Source: Nageia nagi (Eukaryota; Pinophyta). Taken from it: a stretch of 64,000 bases of DNA. The notes under the pieces were generated by a model. It had not been told where the DNA came from, did no database searches, and saw nothing but the letters and a program-made list of their open reading frames with translations. This document shows positions 45,693 through 58,438 of this stretch, piece by piece; position 1 is the first letter of the stretch; the number at the start of each line of letters is the position of its first letter. The stretch is from positions 188,170,001-188,234,000 of the forward strand of contig JBITNC010000001.1 in NCBI GenBank assembly GCA_050084985.1. The letters are read 5' to 3'. The position numbers and the translations under genes are program-made.

Positions 45693-46320
45693 ACATTTAT
45701 CAAATGAGGAATAACATCATCTAATGTTGCTCCATTCTATGCTTGCGATGTACTCATTGGTTTTCTTTACATTTATGATCATGAATGTACCTATTATGCT
45801 AGCCCAAAGCATGTGTCCTTCAAGATAAATAACACTCTTTATCATGCACATAATGCATGTTGACCATGAGTGTTTCCTTGATCATTGCCAAACAATGCGA
45901 GAAGATTGTTTTATACACATATAAGTTTTTCCTCATGATCCACTTTGTGAAGACTCCAATCACTTGTTATTGCTCTTTGTCACCTTATCGTATGATCACC
46001 TCTTTGTAGGGGAGTTGGGAGACAAGTAAGGTGTGAAGGTACCCACATGGAATGTTTGAAGTTCCACTCCTACCCATTACATTGGTGATATTTAAAAACT
46101 CTTGATAGGTCCTACAAACCAGTAGGTTTAAAGGATGCTAAATGTCGATTTTACCTTTTTATATGATTTAGTTGTTTGCCACCACAACAATCTGACTTCC
46201 TCCTACAACAATACAATTTCTCTAATGAGCCTTAAGGTCTCCTAACACATTGTTGTATCAAGTAGTAGATTGATCGCATGCTTGGCTTTGTGTTGTCAAA
46301 CAAGCCACTCTAAAGAAGAT
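45693..46320. other. Possible gypsy pol remnant, unrecognised
   Basis: Lies directly upstream of an RT relic on the same strand and may be the same element's decayed protease region. No motif is clear. Confidence 0.3.
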
Positions 46321-46324
46321 CCAT

Positions 46325-46790
46325 TTGGGAGATGATGAGATTTATCACCCCATTCAGGAGGCCATCACTCAAGGTAATATTTGTCATATTCTCCATATGA
46401 TAGTTCATTCGTCCTCAGTCCAAAGAAGGATAATACGGGGATTGTGTATTGCCTATCATGTCCTCAACAAGATCACCACTAAGAATGGATATCCTCTTTT
46501 GAGGATAGACAATCTTAATCTTTTGTACTAGCTCCAAGGTGCACAATTCTTCACCATGAATAATCTAAATTCATTAGGTACTTGTGAATGAGCCAACCAA
46601 TTGAAAGATAACTTTCAAGACCAAGGTAGGCATCTTTGATTGGTAGGTTATGCCCTTCAACTTCACTAATCTATTGATGCCATTCATGTCCATGATGAAC
46701 ATCTTGTGATCTTTCACTACCTCCATCATTGTTTACTTAGATGGCATTCTTGTCTTCAATATGACATGGGAGGGACATAATTGTCACCTG
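46325..46790 (+). pseudogene. Ty3/gypsy (chromovirus-like) RT relic
   Basis: Across several frames: a YHVLNKITTKNGYPLLRIDN block (46460-46510; compare YRALNKITIKNRYPLPRID), LQGAQFFT (46533), a VNEPTN...FKTKVGIFDW block (46590-46645), VMPFNFTNL (46655) and VYLDGILVF (46735) at the YLDD active site, where the second Asp is changed to Gly. Stops and frame changes are frequent. The YLDD-type context favours a chromovirus over a Tat element. Confidence 0.7.
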
Positions 46791-49585
46791 TAGCTTGCCA
46801 CATGCAAAAGATGGAGCGTTACATGATAGTTCTTTAATTGATCATCCATTTTACTATATATTTGTATTGTATCATGGTGTAACAATCTCTTTCATATTGA
46901 CCCTCAAGAGAAGCCGATTTCTTTTTGTAAAATCATTTACGGTTTACCTACTAGTTTAACTTAACTGTTATGGATATGAGTTGCATCTTGGGATAATTTT
47001 CCCTGCTGGTTGTAGTTCAACCTTTCTAGAGAAACCCTTTCTCCTTTACTGACCTTTCTTGGAGATACACTTGAGTATGTTCAAATTTAGTGATATCTCA
47101 GATTTGCGATACATACTACTCTCGGTTACAGCTCCATTGTTACTTCCTTGTGGTGCAGAAAATCATATGATGATACTGTTATCTCAAAACCCTTGGACAT
47201 ACCTCATCATTGAGTTGGCCATGAATGATCTTTGAATACAAATCCTTTAACTGGCATTCCTGATCTAATTTAAGGGAGCTAGGTGTCTTGTTTCAACATG
47301 GCGGGTTTTGCTAATATACTTTACTCGGTGGTAGGTTTCCTCATGCAAATGCTCACCACTTGCGGAGTTTAACAGCTCGGCTACAAAGTTGTTATTGTTA
47401 TTCATAATGCAGTTACCTTAAACAAAAACTATTGAACTAGGCTATTATGCATATGCAATCCATCATGACAATTCTACTTCATGGTATTAACATTAGTGTA
47501 ACATCATTAATGCAATATCTTGATCATCATTGATTTCTAATGTTGGCAGTCGAAACACTCATTCATGCACTACATCAGGAATCTCTTAGAAAAAACATTG
47601 TAAATAGGGTTAAAACTATAACAATAAAAGTAGTGTACATGCTTTAATTATCCAATATATTGTGAGATTTTGCATAGAAACGCATTTGCAAGCTCACGAA
47701 TTCAACTTGACATATTTACTGATCAACATTCTTCTCAACAATATAATATCTATTTCATAAAAGAACCATAAACATTTGCCTAATTACAAGATGGAACATA
47801 TATATTTGGTTTTAGATTGAATCCCACAATGTTATAATGTATAATTCTAAACATATAATGTTTTTTGCTGTTTCAAGTTTAGAATTACGTTACAAGCAGA
47901 AAGTTGATAACTATGCCCTTTAATATCCTTGCAGAGTGAGGTAGATGGAGGGAATAATATAAAAGCTTTTTTGCAGGCCAAGGCAACCGCCCTAAGATAT
48001 CTACATAAGGTTTTGCTAGGTGTCCTATTATGGCAGGGTGCAAGAGAAGTGCGTGCAAAATATCATATGCTTTCAGCATACAAGTTCGACAAAAGCTAAT
48101 TAATGAATATAAACCATAGCACATACTCAAATTAGATCCATTGCTTGGACTGATACACTTGGCAGTTACTATGACATATTTTATGTAAGAACAAATTTGT
48201 CTCAAGGCAAGGTGGTTTGTTAGAATGCTTGATGATCTCATGTCTACTACGTTATACAAGCAAAGTAAGCTAAGAATGTGTATCAACATCACTATCTATG
48301 CTGTTAATGTCTATATGTGCTCTAGATTACATGCAAACATTAGTACTAACTATAATAGAGTATGCTCACCTACTACCCTAAAGAGTGATGCATATCTGTA
48401 TTTAATATTCCACCAATTTCATGTGTTTGATGAAGCTATAATATGCAAGTATGTATAATAAGATCTCTTTTAAAAAATATGATAATATTTCGTTTCACAT
48501 ATCTAGTTCTTCTAAAGTAAAACATGCCAAAATGGTAATTTATTTAATGCATATGCGGACTACCATGAATAAGATTGCCAAGCATATGTGTCTATTTTGT
48601 TTTGGTCCTAACTCCTTGGCATGCATTTTACTAGACAACCAAGCCAAGGGTATAACATGCTGTAATGGATGCCTCACATCTCTATCTGCACTGAATATAT
48701 CATCTATATCATCTCTATGATGTTTTGTTTTAATGTTTTAGCCCTATTCAAGTTTAACAATATTATTTTTCAATATTAAATACCCAACTAAGACATCTCA
48801 TGGAGGAGGAAATAGCATGTCATCTCTATGATGCTTTGTTTTAATGTTTCAGCCTTTCTCAAGTTCAACAATATTGTTTTTCAATATTAAATACCCAACC
48901 AAGAGATCTCACAAAGGAGGAAATAATATTGTTTTAGGCTTGTAGGTTGGCTTTTCTATGAAAATATAGTTTTACAAAGACCATAGAAAGGTAGTGTTTG
49001 AGACAACCAAGAATTTTACTACTGAAACAATATGTGTTGAGCCATTGCAAGCATACTAGACTTAAACTAGGGTATGCTAATTAGATCCTTATAGTAATAA
49101 CAACATGCTTCTTGAGCTAGAGTAAGATGTAATCTAATTTTATGGACTGTCACAAGCATGAAATCAACAGTTCCAGAAATACAAGATGTATAGTTTTCAT
49201 GTAAGTGCATGATATCACACATACAATAGTTTGGTTGTATTCAATTTATTTTGTCAAACAGTTCAAGGACCATATTTACATACATTTGATCAAATAGTCC
49301 AAGGATTATATATATATTAACCTATTCCTATGTCTTTCTTGGACCAAGCTAATTTGTATTATAAATTTGTGATGGGTTTTTTCAGAGAAAGACAGTTCAG
49401 CTTTTAAACTAGATCACCACTGACAAAGCCAAAAGCATCTTTTGAAGGATCAAACACCAACAATGTGATTTTTAGTAATCGAAAAAGGTGAATTCCACTT
49501 GAATTCTCATTGTCTATGATCTTCATCGACCCTTAGAGATTCTTATAATATTAGGATAATACATTTGTTTTTATTATATTAGTTG
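46791..49585. other. 2.8-kb region without recognised gene
   Basis: AT-rich. Holds a 111-bp tandem duplication at 48710-48930. Small open frames (47885-48292 minus, 48225-48458 and 48451-48720 plus) have no recognisable features. Confidence 0.35.
48710..48930. repeat. Tandem duplication, 111-bp period
   Basis: Two copies starting catctctatgatg and containing tttcaatattaaatacccaa; about 88% identical by eye. Confidence 0.85.
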
Positions 49586-49702
49586 TTAGTATCATTTTTT
49601 TGTTAGTTTGTTTTGTTACAAAGAAACAATAAGTATTTAAACACATCTCTTGTAATACAATAACATCAAAGTCTTTCATTTCATTATGATATGGTATTAG
49701 AT
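49586..49702 (+). mobile_element. Probable copia 5' LTR end and primer-binding site
   Basis: A TATA-like tatttaaa (49634) is followed at 49691 by tggtattagatc, a decayed TGGTATCAGAGC primer-binding site, about 700 bp before a copia gag on the same strand. The LTR start is uncertain (TGTTAGTATC at 49586 is one option). Confidence 0.4.
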
Positions 49703-50393
49703 CTCTTCGCATACGAAATTCCTCTCTTGCTACCAATAAGCCAATAGGGGATTTGTCCTTGCGAAGATCTAGTGCGTGTGCTTATGGATCTCATGATATA
49801 CTAAGGAGTTGATTACCTCGATCATGTGTAGTGCACAAGGTGAAAAGACTTGTTGCTGCTATGGGTTGACTTGCTTGTGCTCTTTGAAGGTGCTTGATGT
49901 GATCAATCATCATGAAGAAGTGTGTGAGCTACCATTCAGATCTAACCTATGAGGCGTGCATTTGAGACAATGAATGAGGAGAATGCATTAACAACATTGT
50001 GTGTGGAGAACAAGGTGTGTTTGGTGAGGGCGTCCAAATGCTTGAGAAGTGCAGGCAATGAGAGAGATTGTGTAAGAATTTGTGGTGCATGGTGTAGACT
50101 GTTAAGTTATATGATTGTTGTGAACGTGCAACCTGTTGTTTGTGAGGGGATTGTTTGACATAAATTTGAAGCAATGTAGGTGTTGTAGATTTGCATTTGC
50201 GGATTGTGAAGGAAAGAAGATGCTTTGTAGTGTATAACGGTTCAAGAGACTTGCATGTTTATTTTTAATGGACTGAGGAGGTGATTACAATGCTTGACTG
50301 TTGCACAAGCCTACATTGTATTGCCTTCTAAGATAATGCATCCCAAACGTGAAGGAAGGCTTGTGTATATGATTTCTTGATATTTGTGTACAA
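49703..50393 (+). other. Probable copia leader
   Basis: Non-coding stretch between the decayed primer-binding site and gag. Nothing else recognised. Confidence 0.4.
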
Positions 50394-50972
50394 ATGGCAC
50401 AAGCTCCTAAAATTCTCCTTCCTAATTCTCAATTCTTGAAAGGAGATAATTATGCATCTTGGAAGACGAAAATTCTTAAGGCTTGTGGGACATTATTGAT
50501 GGGAGTAAGAAAGGTCCACAAGTTGTTGGAGAACAACAAACTGAGTTTGATTAACACATCAAAAAGGTGCATATGGTCATCCTTCTTGGAATTTCAGATG
50601 ATGTTCAACCCATGTACATGATTCAAAAGATGTTGTTGATGCTTGGAAGAAATTGTAGCAAGTGTTTGAATCAAATAATCAAAATCAAATTCTTCAAGGA
50701 TAGTTACACACTTTGAAATTGAAAGGTGGATAAAAGTTGGAATTTTTCTTTGTCGAGTTGCAAAACTCCATGCCTCTCTACAAGCATTAGGAGAGAAGGT
50801 TGAAGACATGCTCCTTGTACCCATTGCCTTAAGAGCACTTTTGAAGTCATGTACCACATCTTTTTGACATCTTTGAACATCACATAACAAAAGCTAAAAT
50901 TTGAAGAATTGGTGAATATGCTACAACAAGAAGAAGCCTTCCATGAGAATTGCAATAAGAGAAGCATCCCAT
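50394..50972 (+). pseudogene. Copia gag fragment (UBN2/DUF4219)
   Basis: MAQAPKILLPNSQFLKGDNY followed by ASWKTKILKA is a typical copia Gag start (FNGENYDSWSIKM type). Later blocks read FLCRVAKLHASLQALGEKVE (50745-50800), an ALRALLKS block and a NLKNW...YNKKKPS block. Frame changes occur near 50580 and 50690. It is cut off at about 50973 by the LINE tail at 50975, and the pol part is absent from the window. Confidence 0.75.
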
Positions 50973-50974
50973 GG

Positions 50975-51349
50975 TGTCTTTTTTTTTTATATATAGGGTA
51001 AAAACAAGGGTTTTGGAAGGTCCCCAAACTTTTTACAATCTTATCATTTTCAATGAGCACATCACAAAATGATCAAAACATAAGCATATAAAAGGACCTC
51101 TGTGAGAACCCTTTACAAAAACACCCATTAAATACTATGTAAGAATTAAAACAAAACATTGTGATATCCTTGGAGAGCTCCTCCTCAAGTATACCCCTCG
51201 GGCTCCTTCCTTTGGCTTCTTCTAATTCAATCTGGATTCAATGCCACTACAACCAACTAATACTCCTCGAGTGATCATTGGTTTGCTCTCCTCGGTTTGA
51301 ACATGCGCATCCTTTGCTGGGATAAAGTCTTCATCATCTCCTCCATTCG
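50975..51349 (-). mobile_element. LINE 3' fragment
   Basis: The plus-strand T-run (50980-50989) followed by tagggtaaaaacaagggttt resembles the left end of the LINE at 28632 (gggtaaaaaggcggggtttt). On the minus strand an acidic, ORF1-tail-like reading (DDEDFIPAKD) near 51335 leads into 3' UTR. No ORF2 is present. It stops at the giant-LTR element. Confidence 0.6.
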
Positions 51350-52249
51350 TGTAGCGAACTTTGGCTTAACGCACTCCTTTCCACACATAAAATTAGGACC
51401 ATTTTTTTTAAGATACACCAAATTTGACATTATCAAAGGACAATAAAACGATCCACATTTAGCTGCATATCAATGGCCAATTGACACTCAAGTGGGTTAT
51501 GTTGATCACTTCCTAGGTTGATCAACTCCTTTCATTTTTTGGACTTCACCTTCCTAACTCTTTGCGGATTAGGATGGATGCATAAATGTAATCCCTCCAT
51601 TACCACCGCTTCATCCGTAGTCAGTCATTTGATCAAAATGTTTGGGTTTGGTTTCATCTTGGGGACCATATCACCCAAGATAGCACACTTCCAAGATTAT
51701 CACCACTTGATGAGAAATCAAAATTATTCATCATCACCCAATGATAATTCTCCACATCAAATGATGTGGATATAACAAAATTGCCCTTGGAATAGTTGTC
51801 ATCTCCATTCACTACATTGTGAAAGAAGAGATGACTGCAACATATATCTTCACCCAACATAGTTCAAATTATGCAACTACTATTCCTTATCTTGAAATAT
51901 GAAGACTAACACGCCCATATCTATTGGCTAGCTCCACCAGTGGTTTGAACCCTCATGCCCATAACTTGAGGATTCAAATGTATTTAAGAAGTAAATATTA
52001 CTTCTTTATCATAATGCTTGTTTTTCATTTAAGTTTATTTTAAGTTGATTGACCACACCTAGTCCTTGACATCACTCTCATAATAAACGATTAACATATT
52101 TTACAATGTTTAGTAATATAAAGCACCATAAAGAATATTGATTTCAAAAATTAACCATGATCTTCAAAACTATATATAACAAGATAGCATAAAGCATTCA
52201 TTCTGAACATAATTAAACGTTTACGGAATTAAAACATACTTTTTTATTG

Positions 52250-52262
52250 TATACAAGGAATA
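52250..52262. repeat. SINE target duplication, left copy
   Basis: tatacaaggaata, same as 52420-52432; the empty site is at 58252-58264. Confidence 0.9.
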
Positions 52263-52419
52263 GTAGGGGAGTTGGAGAGAAGGGTAGCCAAAAACTCTCA
52301 AGTGGATAATGAGAGGCTCAGGTTCAAATCTTCCCCCTCACTTGTAGGTGAATATGTAACATATGGTGGATGTCAATCCCTTGCATAAACTTGTAACTCA
52401 TAAAAAAAAAAAAAAATTA
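52263..52419 (+). mobile_element. SINE (tRNA-type promoter) with poly(A)
   Basis: 157 bp ending in a 14-A run. An internal B box reads ggttcaaatct (52321-52331), and an A-box-like tagccaaaaa...agtgg lies about 35 bp upstream. Target duplication tatacaaggaata at 52250-52262 and 52420-52432. The other LTR of the host element carries the uninterrupted site at 58252-58264, proving the insertion. Confidence 0.9.
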
Positions 52420-52432
52420 TATACAAGGAATA
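52420..52432. repeat. SINE target duplication, right copy
   Basis: tatacaaggaata, same as 52250-52262. Confidence 0.9.
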
Positions 52433-55400
52433 AAAGCATTTCATCATTTAATAATAAACTATAATGTTTCAAAACAAACAAACCTATACTTAAGTTTTCT
52501 ATTTGTAAGCATTTATTATACACGTATGTTAAAACCAAAAAGCTATTACTTTATAAGTTTTCCACTTGGATGAATGTAGTAACTGATCAAGAGACCTACA
52601 ATTACATAGTGACTCTTATAAAAGGAGTGCTATAGTTGTGATCTCATATGATCAAATATTTTGATGAAAAGTCATTTTCCTATTGTAGTTTTTGTTTAAT
52701 ACTTAATTATTTATTTTATTATTACTTAAGACTATACCTCTCAAGAACTTTTATGAAAGATTGATGGTATTTTCTACCCAAGTGTCATTAACGATCATCC
52801 ATTGGCTACAAGTCTTATCTTTAATGCCTAGGTATCATATGTCAATAACACCATTTATTATTAATGTAAAGCACCATTTAAATATACTTTTTTACTACAT
52901 TTCACAACATTATAAGCAAGTATGAGAAAGTAAATAAATCATGCCTTTTCATTTCACAACCTAAATAAAAGGATAAATGTTATCCAAAATGTTTTCAAAG
53001 ACATTACAAACAATTGAAATCATATAGGATATTTCCTATTCTATAATTATCTTGTATTCATATCTAAATCCAAAGGACACTACTGTTGTTTTTAACTTAG
53101 ATCCATATGCTTCTTAAATAATATCAAAGGAAAATTTAAATTGATCACATATTAAACACTTAAATTCCTATTTGAGCATAGTCTCGTACATATATCATAA
53201 TGCATAAACTTATATCATTTGTTTATCATACCCTTCAATCTCAAGTAAGTACTCAATAATCATTCACCACTTGACATCAATATTGATTATTGTGAGAAAT
53301 TCATGATATCAACTTAGGAAGCAAAACTCACAGGCTATTGGTCGCATCCAACAATCATTTTATTATTTCAAATGCATTAAGTCACATCATAGTGTATTCC
53401 TAGCATTATATTATCTAGAATACATAAACTAAAATGTATCATAAAACAATTACATAATGATCTTGAATTCCTTTTTGTATGGAGAAGTTCTTCCCTTGTT
53501 CTTCTTGAAGGAGTCTTAAGGATCATTGGTCTTCTCGATCTTCAAAGAGATATGTGTCGAAATCATTACATCATATAATACTAAATACTCTTGTAATATT
53601 TGGTATACATTTCAATATCGCTTACTAGTGAAGGTTTCCATAGTGTTTTATTTGGTTAAGCTTTATATGTAGCTTTATCTTTTTTATTAATATTAAATGA
53701 ACATCGCATGCATTATCACTCACCTTGATAATACATTCGACATTTATAGATTGATCTCAAGGAGGTCATAGTCAACTTCATGACTATTCCTGGATCATGG
53801 TATCTAAACTTAGCCATCCTAAAGATAACATCATTATCTTTTATTAAATCATGAGAATATGTGTTATTATCTTTTCAAATCTTGTATAGCTTAGAAATTA
53901 ATCCTTTTCACAAGCAAATTCCTTTAGTCTTCTTGTTCATGACAACTTATAAAATGACATATTTTATGATACTATTTCATTAAAAGTGAAACATAGCATT
54001 GTGCATTTATACTTAATGATTTTCACAGTTATCATATCTTACTATACATTCCTAGTTCATCCATTAAAAAGTATTATGTTCTAACTTACTACCATAGTTC
54101 TAATTAGATCTAGGAAACTACTCATCTCTAGTATCTCTTTGTTGATGTATGAAATTCAAATTCCAATAATGTTTTTTACGATTAAGGTTCCTACCAACAT
54201 GTAACTCAACATCTTAAGCAAGATTCTCATCATTACTCCATTTTTCATACTAACTTTAATATCAATGGTAAAAAATATTAGTAGTTAAGTAATACCCCTA
54301 TTACTTAAATATTTCCATTTTAATCTTCATTTTGTTGTTCCTCAAATAAAATATGAAGTAATATCCCTCTTGACTATATCCATCTTAACACTTATTTTAT
54401 TGTTGTTCAAACAATAAATATATAATAGATATAAATATTTAAGTAATACACTTATGTATTCCCATCTTAATCTTTCTATCATTATTTTCAAACCAAATTT
54501 ATATATAAATAATAAATAAATAAACTTGTATGTGTTCGAATTGAGTTAAACAATATCCATCCATAGATTTTATACAAATCAGTTTATATGCTATTTTGCA
54601 TATCGATTTACAAAAAAAAGAACAACCTCTGTTATGGAGAACAAGAACCACAATAATTTTTCTTAGGCAATATGATGGAAGCAAATAAATATATTTTTTT
54701 ACATAGAGATACAACATGATATATTATAGAATATTTCATGGGGTCGGATTAGGACTGTTATATGGTCTCAAATTCATCAATTTAAAATGTGTGTATATAT
54801 CAATTCCATAAGTGGCGATTCAACATAGATATTCTTACAATTGTGCATCAGTGACATTCATATCGATGTGGAGATTATCATTTTGGTGGATAACTACTAG
54901 AATTGTTGTGTGCTATGCAAACGCAATCAATAAAAGACCACTACCTTCTAAAGCGACAAAAAAAGGGTCTGATGACCATCTATTTCTACCTCTCTTAAAT
55001 TTCAATTGCAGGGACTGAGTGTGATGTGAAGAAGATTGATTTTACAAAAAGAAGCGAGAATTTTGGAAGAGGTGGCAACGTGAACCAACTTCCTAATGAT
55101 AAGACTATGGAAACAAAAGATTGTTACAAGCTTTTTCCTTTTCTCAGGATTTTTATTGCAAATATAATGTGAGAAGAAATAATCATTTTTCTATCCTAGG
55201 AAAATGCGATGAATTGGAAAATAAAAGATATAAATGTGGGCACCATAGACTAAAAGTGCCCTATTTTCATGAACAGGCTAACATAATGTGTAACAGGGTA
55301 TTGGACAACACATGCTATGGATCCAAACATAACTCAACACTCTACAAGCTAGACACAAGGATCTTCTGAAAGACACGAACTTATTTTCTAAGGGAATCCC

Positions 55401-56248
55401 TTAATCTGAATACCCATCAAAAGGGCAACGAGTAAAAAATTCTCATTCCAATTTCGAAGAGGAGTCGAGCTAGAAAAGAACAAACATGCTAGTTATAAAA
55501 CTGAGACTTTTTCCATAGTAGAATACTATATGAATCAAATCTATGGTTTATGTTGTAAATAATAACTTGATTGCAAATAGTAAATCAATAAAAAAGTAAA
55601 AGGTAAATTTATTAACGTTCTCTATAGATCAGCTGATCTACGAGATGAACAATTGTAGTAAGCTATTACATAGCCTATATGTCTCAAAACTTCGTAATCC
55701 CTTCTAATTTCTCCTTGTTCCTTCCCTTTGGACTCTTATTACAAGAAACTTCATTTGATGGCTTATTCTGTACTCAAAATTATTCCCTCAAATGGGCTTG
55801 TGTCCACTTTTTGAATTCCAAACGAATATAAAATACCCCTCTCCATACAAAAGGGTTTCTTATAGGGTAAAATTTGAACAATACTTTCAAGGTAAGGTAC
55901 TATTCAAAGGTCTCCATAAATAGTAAGAATTTGGAAACTACCTCCAAATAAAATAGTATTCTAGTTTACCTTATGTCATCCTTCTAAGTCAAGCAAAACA
56001 AGGTAGTAGACCAATGAAGTTATACCCTTTCTTTTATTTTCTCCACTAATTGAAAGAAGACAATTTTCCAAAAGTAGAGAATATTGGTATTTGTACTTAA
56101 GACAAAAATATCCCATTATCATGAAATTATTGTAGGAAGAATAAAGTAAAAGTAGTATAAATATTTTATACCATTTACTCTTACACAATAATTATATATA
56201 TTAGTATTGATAGAATAGATATCTATTATAACATAAACTATGTTATAA

Positions 56249-56249
<1 letters not shown>

Positions 56250-56330
<81 letters not shown>
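56250..56330. repeat. (TA)n microsatellite
   Basis: About 80 bp of near-pure TA, with a single TAATAT interruption at about 56281, and a smaller run at 56374-56389. Confidence 0.9.
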
Positions 56331-56332
<2 letters not shown>

Positions 56333-56651
56333 TATAATAGATGTTTTAAATAAATTTATTATCATATCATTCATATATATATATATATAATTCTATCTTT
56401 CCTAGTATCTTACACATTACAAGGTGAGAAAAAGTCCATAACATGGGGATCAAAGGATAAAAAACACATCTATACCTTGTCCCCATGCTCAACGATCATT
56501 GTTTTTCAATGATCAATCTCCCTTGGTTGACTTGGTCTTGCAAGACACCAAACTTGAAACCAACATCATATCCTCATAAAATTATCAATTAATCACCACA
56601 ATATAAATGCAACATTGTTGTAGGACATCATGAATTGGTTGGGTTGTTACA

Positions 56652-56664
56652 TACTCCCCCCTTA
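56652..56664 (-). other. Polypurine tract of giant-LTR element
   Basis: On the minus strand ttaaggggggagta directly precedes LTR start TGTAACAACCC. Confidence 0.85.
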
Positions 56665-57365
56665 AAAACAACACAATCCTCTGTGTTGTAATATTAATGC
56701 ATGTTATATAGTCATTTATTCAAATTGGATACTATCTAATCATCCTAGACTATTCAATTGTAAACACATATAAGAAGATATCCAATACTTATAAATAATT
56801 AATACGAAAGTTTCAGTGATTAGTATCATTCATAATTGCATTAAATAAACCCTACAAGCATATAAGATAATTATTTAAACATATTTTGAAGTAAACAATA
56901 CTAATAGTCCCATTTAATTTCCTATTTTCATGATATCTTGGTTCTAAAAACTAGGACTTAATAGGAAATTTTACTGGTTTTCCAAGTTTTCCATAATAAA
57001 ATTCTCTAAATAATATAAAATGGAAAAGCAATCAATGATTCAAGAAATTCTACAAAATAGAAATCTAGTATTCAAAATAATTTTATAAGGTGAATTTTTA
57101 AAAATAGGTTGATATTTTCAAGAAACCATATAAAGTTCACTTATGATAATTGATTAACGATTTTTCCTAAGCTCATGTCGAGTCTTTTCACATATTTCGA
57201 TTCTAATCATCACCCGATTGTCCAAATTTTTGTAAATAAGGGATGATTATACCTCTTTATAAAGTTGAGTTAGGTTCATGAGAAGGCTTGGTGATGAACT
57301 TTGTTTTTGCTCAAAGTACCTTCACATCAAAATGTTGGACCATAGGTCCAAGATTTTGAACTTGA
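56665..57365 (-). other. Internal domain of giant-LTR element, non-coding
   Basis: About 0.7 kb AT-rich sequence with no gag or pol similarity. Confidence 0.65.
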
Positions 57366-57377
57366 GCTCTGATACTA
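57366..57377 (-). other. Primer-binding site of giant-LTR element
   Basis: Minus strand TAGTATCAGAGC, one base off the tRNA-iMet site TGGTATCAGAGC, a few bases after the 5' LTR end. Confidence 0.75.
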
Positions 57378-57378
57378 A

Positions 57379-58438
57379 TATAGAGAACCCTCGCTAAACA
57401 CACTCCTTTTTACACATAAAATTAGGATAATTTTTTTTTTATGATACACTAGATTTGATATTATGGAGGGACATTAAGACGATCCACATTAAGCTTCATA
57501 TCAATGGTCAGTTACTCAAGTGGGTTAAGTTGATCACTTCCTAGGTTGATGAACTCCTTACACTTTCTGGAGTTCGCCATTCTAACCCTCTGTAGATTAG
57601 GAGGATGCATAAATGTGATCCCTCCATTACTACTACTTCACCCACAATCAATCATTCAATCACAATGTTAGGGCTTGGTTTCATCTTGGGGCCCATATCA
57701 CCAGAGATAACACACTTCCAAGATTAATCATCATCACCCGATGATAATTCTCCACATCAAATGATGTGGGTATAACACAATCTCCCCTAGAATAGTAATC
57801 ATGTCCATTCACTACAATATGAAAAGAAGAGATGAATGCAACATATGTCTTCACATGAAATAGTACATATTATACGACTACTATTCCTTATCCCAAAATA
57901 TGAAGACTAACTTGCCCATATCTATTGGCTAGCTCCACTAGTGGTCTGGACCCTCATGCCCATAACTTGAGGATTCAAATGTCTTTAAGAAATAAATATT
58001 ACTTCTTTATCATAGCGCTTGGTTTTCATTCAAGTTTATTTTTAAGTTGATTGACCACACCTAATCCTAGACATCACTCTTGTAATAAAAAAATAACATA
58101 TTTTACAATGCTTAGTGATATAAAACACCATCAAGAATACTGATTTCAAAAATTAACTATGATCTTCAAAACTTTATATAACAAGACATTGTAAAGCATT
58201 CATTTCAAACATAATTAAACCTTTATAGAACTAAAATATACTTTCCTATTGTATACAAGGAATAAAAGCATTCCATCATTTAATAATAAAATATAATGTT
58301 TCAAAATAAACAAACTTATACATGGGCTTTCTATTTGTAATCATTTGTCCCACATGTATATTAAAACTAAAAAGCTATTACTTTATAAGTTTCCCATTTG
58401 GATGAATGTAGTAACTTGATTGTTTACTTTATTATCTG
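57379..58438 (-). mobile_element. Giant 5' LTR, partial
   Basis: Aligns with 51350-52590 of the 3' LTR, SINE excepted, at roughly 90% identity. It stops at a LINE tail near 58439. The remaining 4 kb are not in the window. Confidence 0.75.

Larger units (their letters stand above)
51350..56651 (-). mobile_element. Giant 3' LTR, about 5.3 kb
   Basis: On the minus strand it starts TGTAACAACCC (56651) and ends CGCTACA (51350). It contains a SINE insertion (52263-52419) and a (TA)n microsatellite (56250-56330). No coding sequence recognised; the many small open frames lack family features. A nested insertion I cannot see might inflate its length. Confidence 0.65.
51350..58438 (-). mobile_element. 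Non-autonomous LTR element with giant LTRs (LARD-like)
   Basis: Minus-strand structure: partial 5' LTR (58438 to about 57379), primer-binding site (57377-57366), internal domain of about 0.73 kb without coding sequence, polypurine tract (56664-56652), 3' LTR (56651-51350). The two LTR parts align collinearly over about 1 kb with about 10% difference. LTRs over 5 kb and a tiny internal domain are extreme even for large retrotransposon derivatives. The 5' LTR is interrupted at 58439 by a LINE. Confidence 0.75.

Noticed and set aside
52263-52419. A functional tRNA gene
   Set aside because: The B box is present but no cloverleaf or anticodon arm can be drawn; the poly(A) and target duplication show a SINE.
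54499-56188. Small open frames inside the giant LTR
   Set aside because: No family resemblance and the region behaves as LTR; lengths are near chance expectation.
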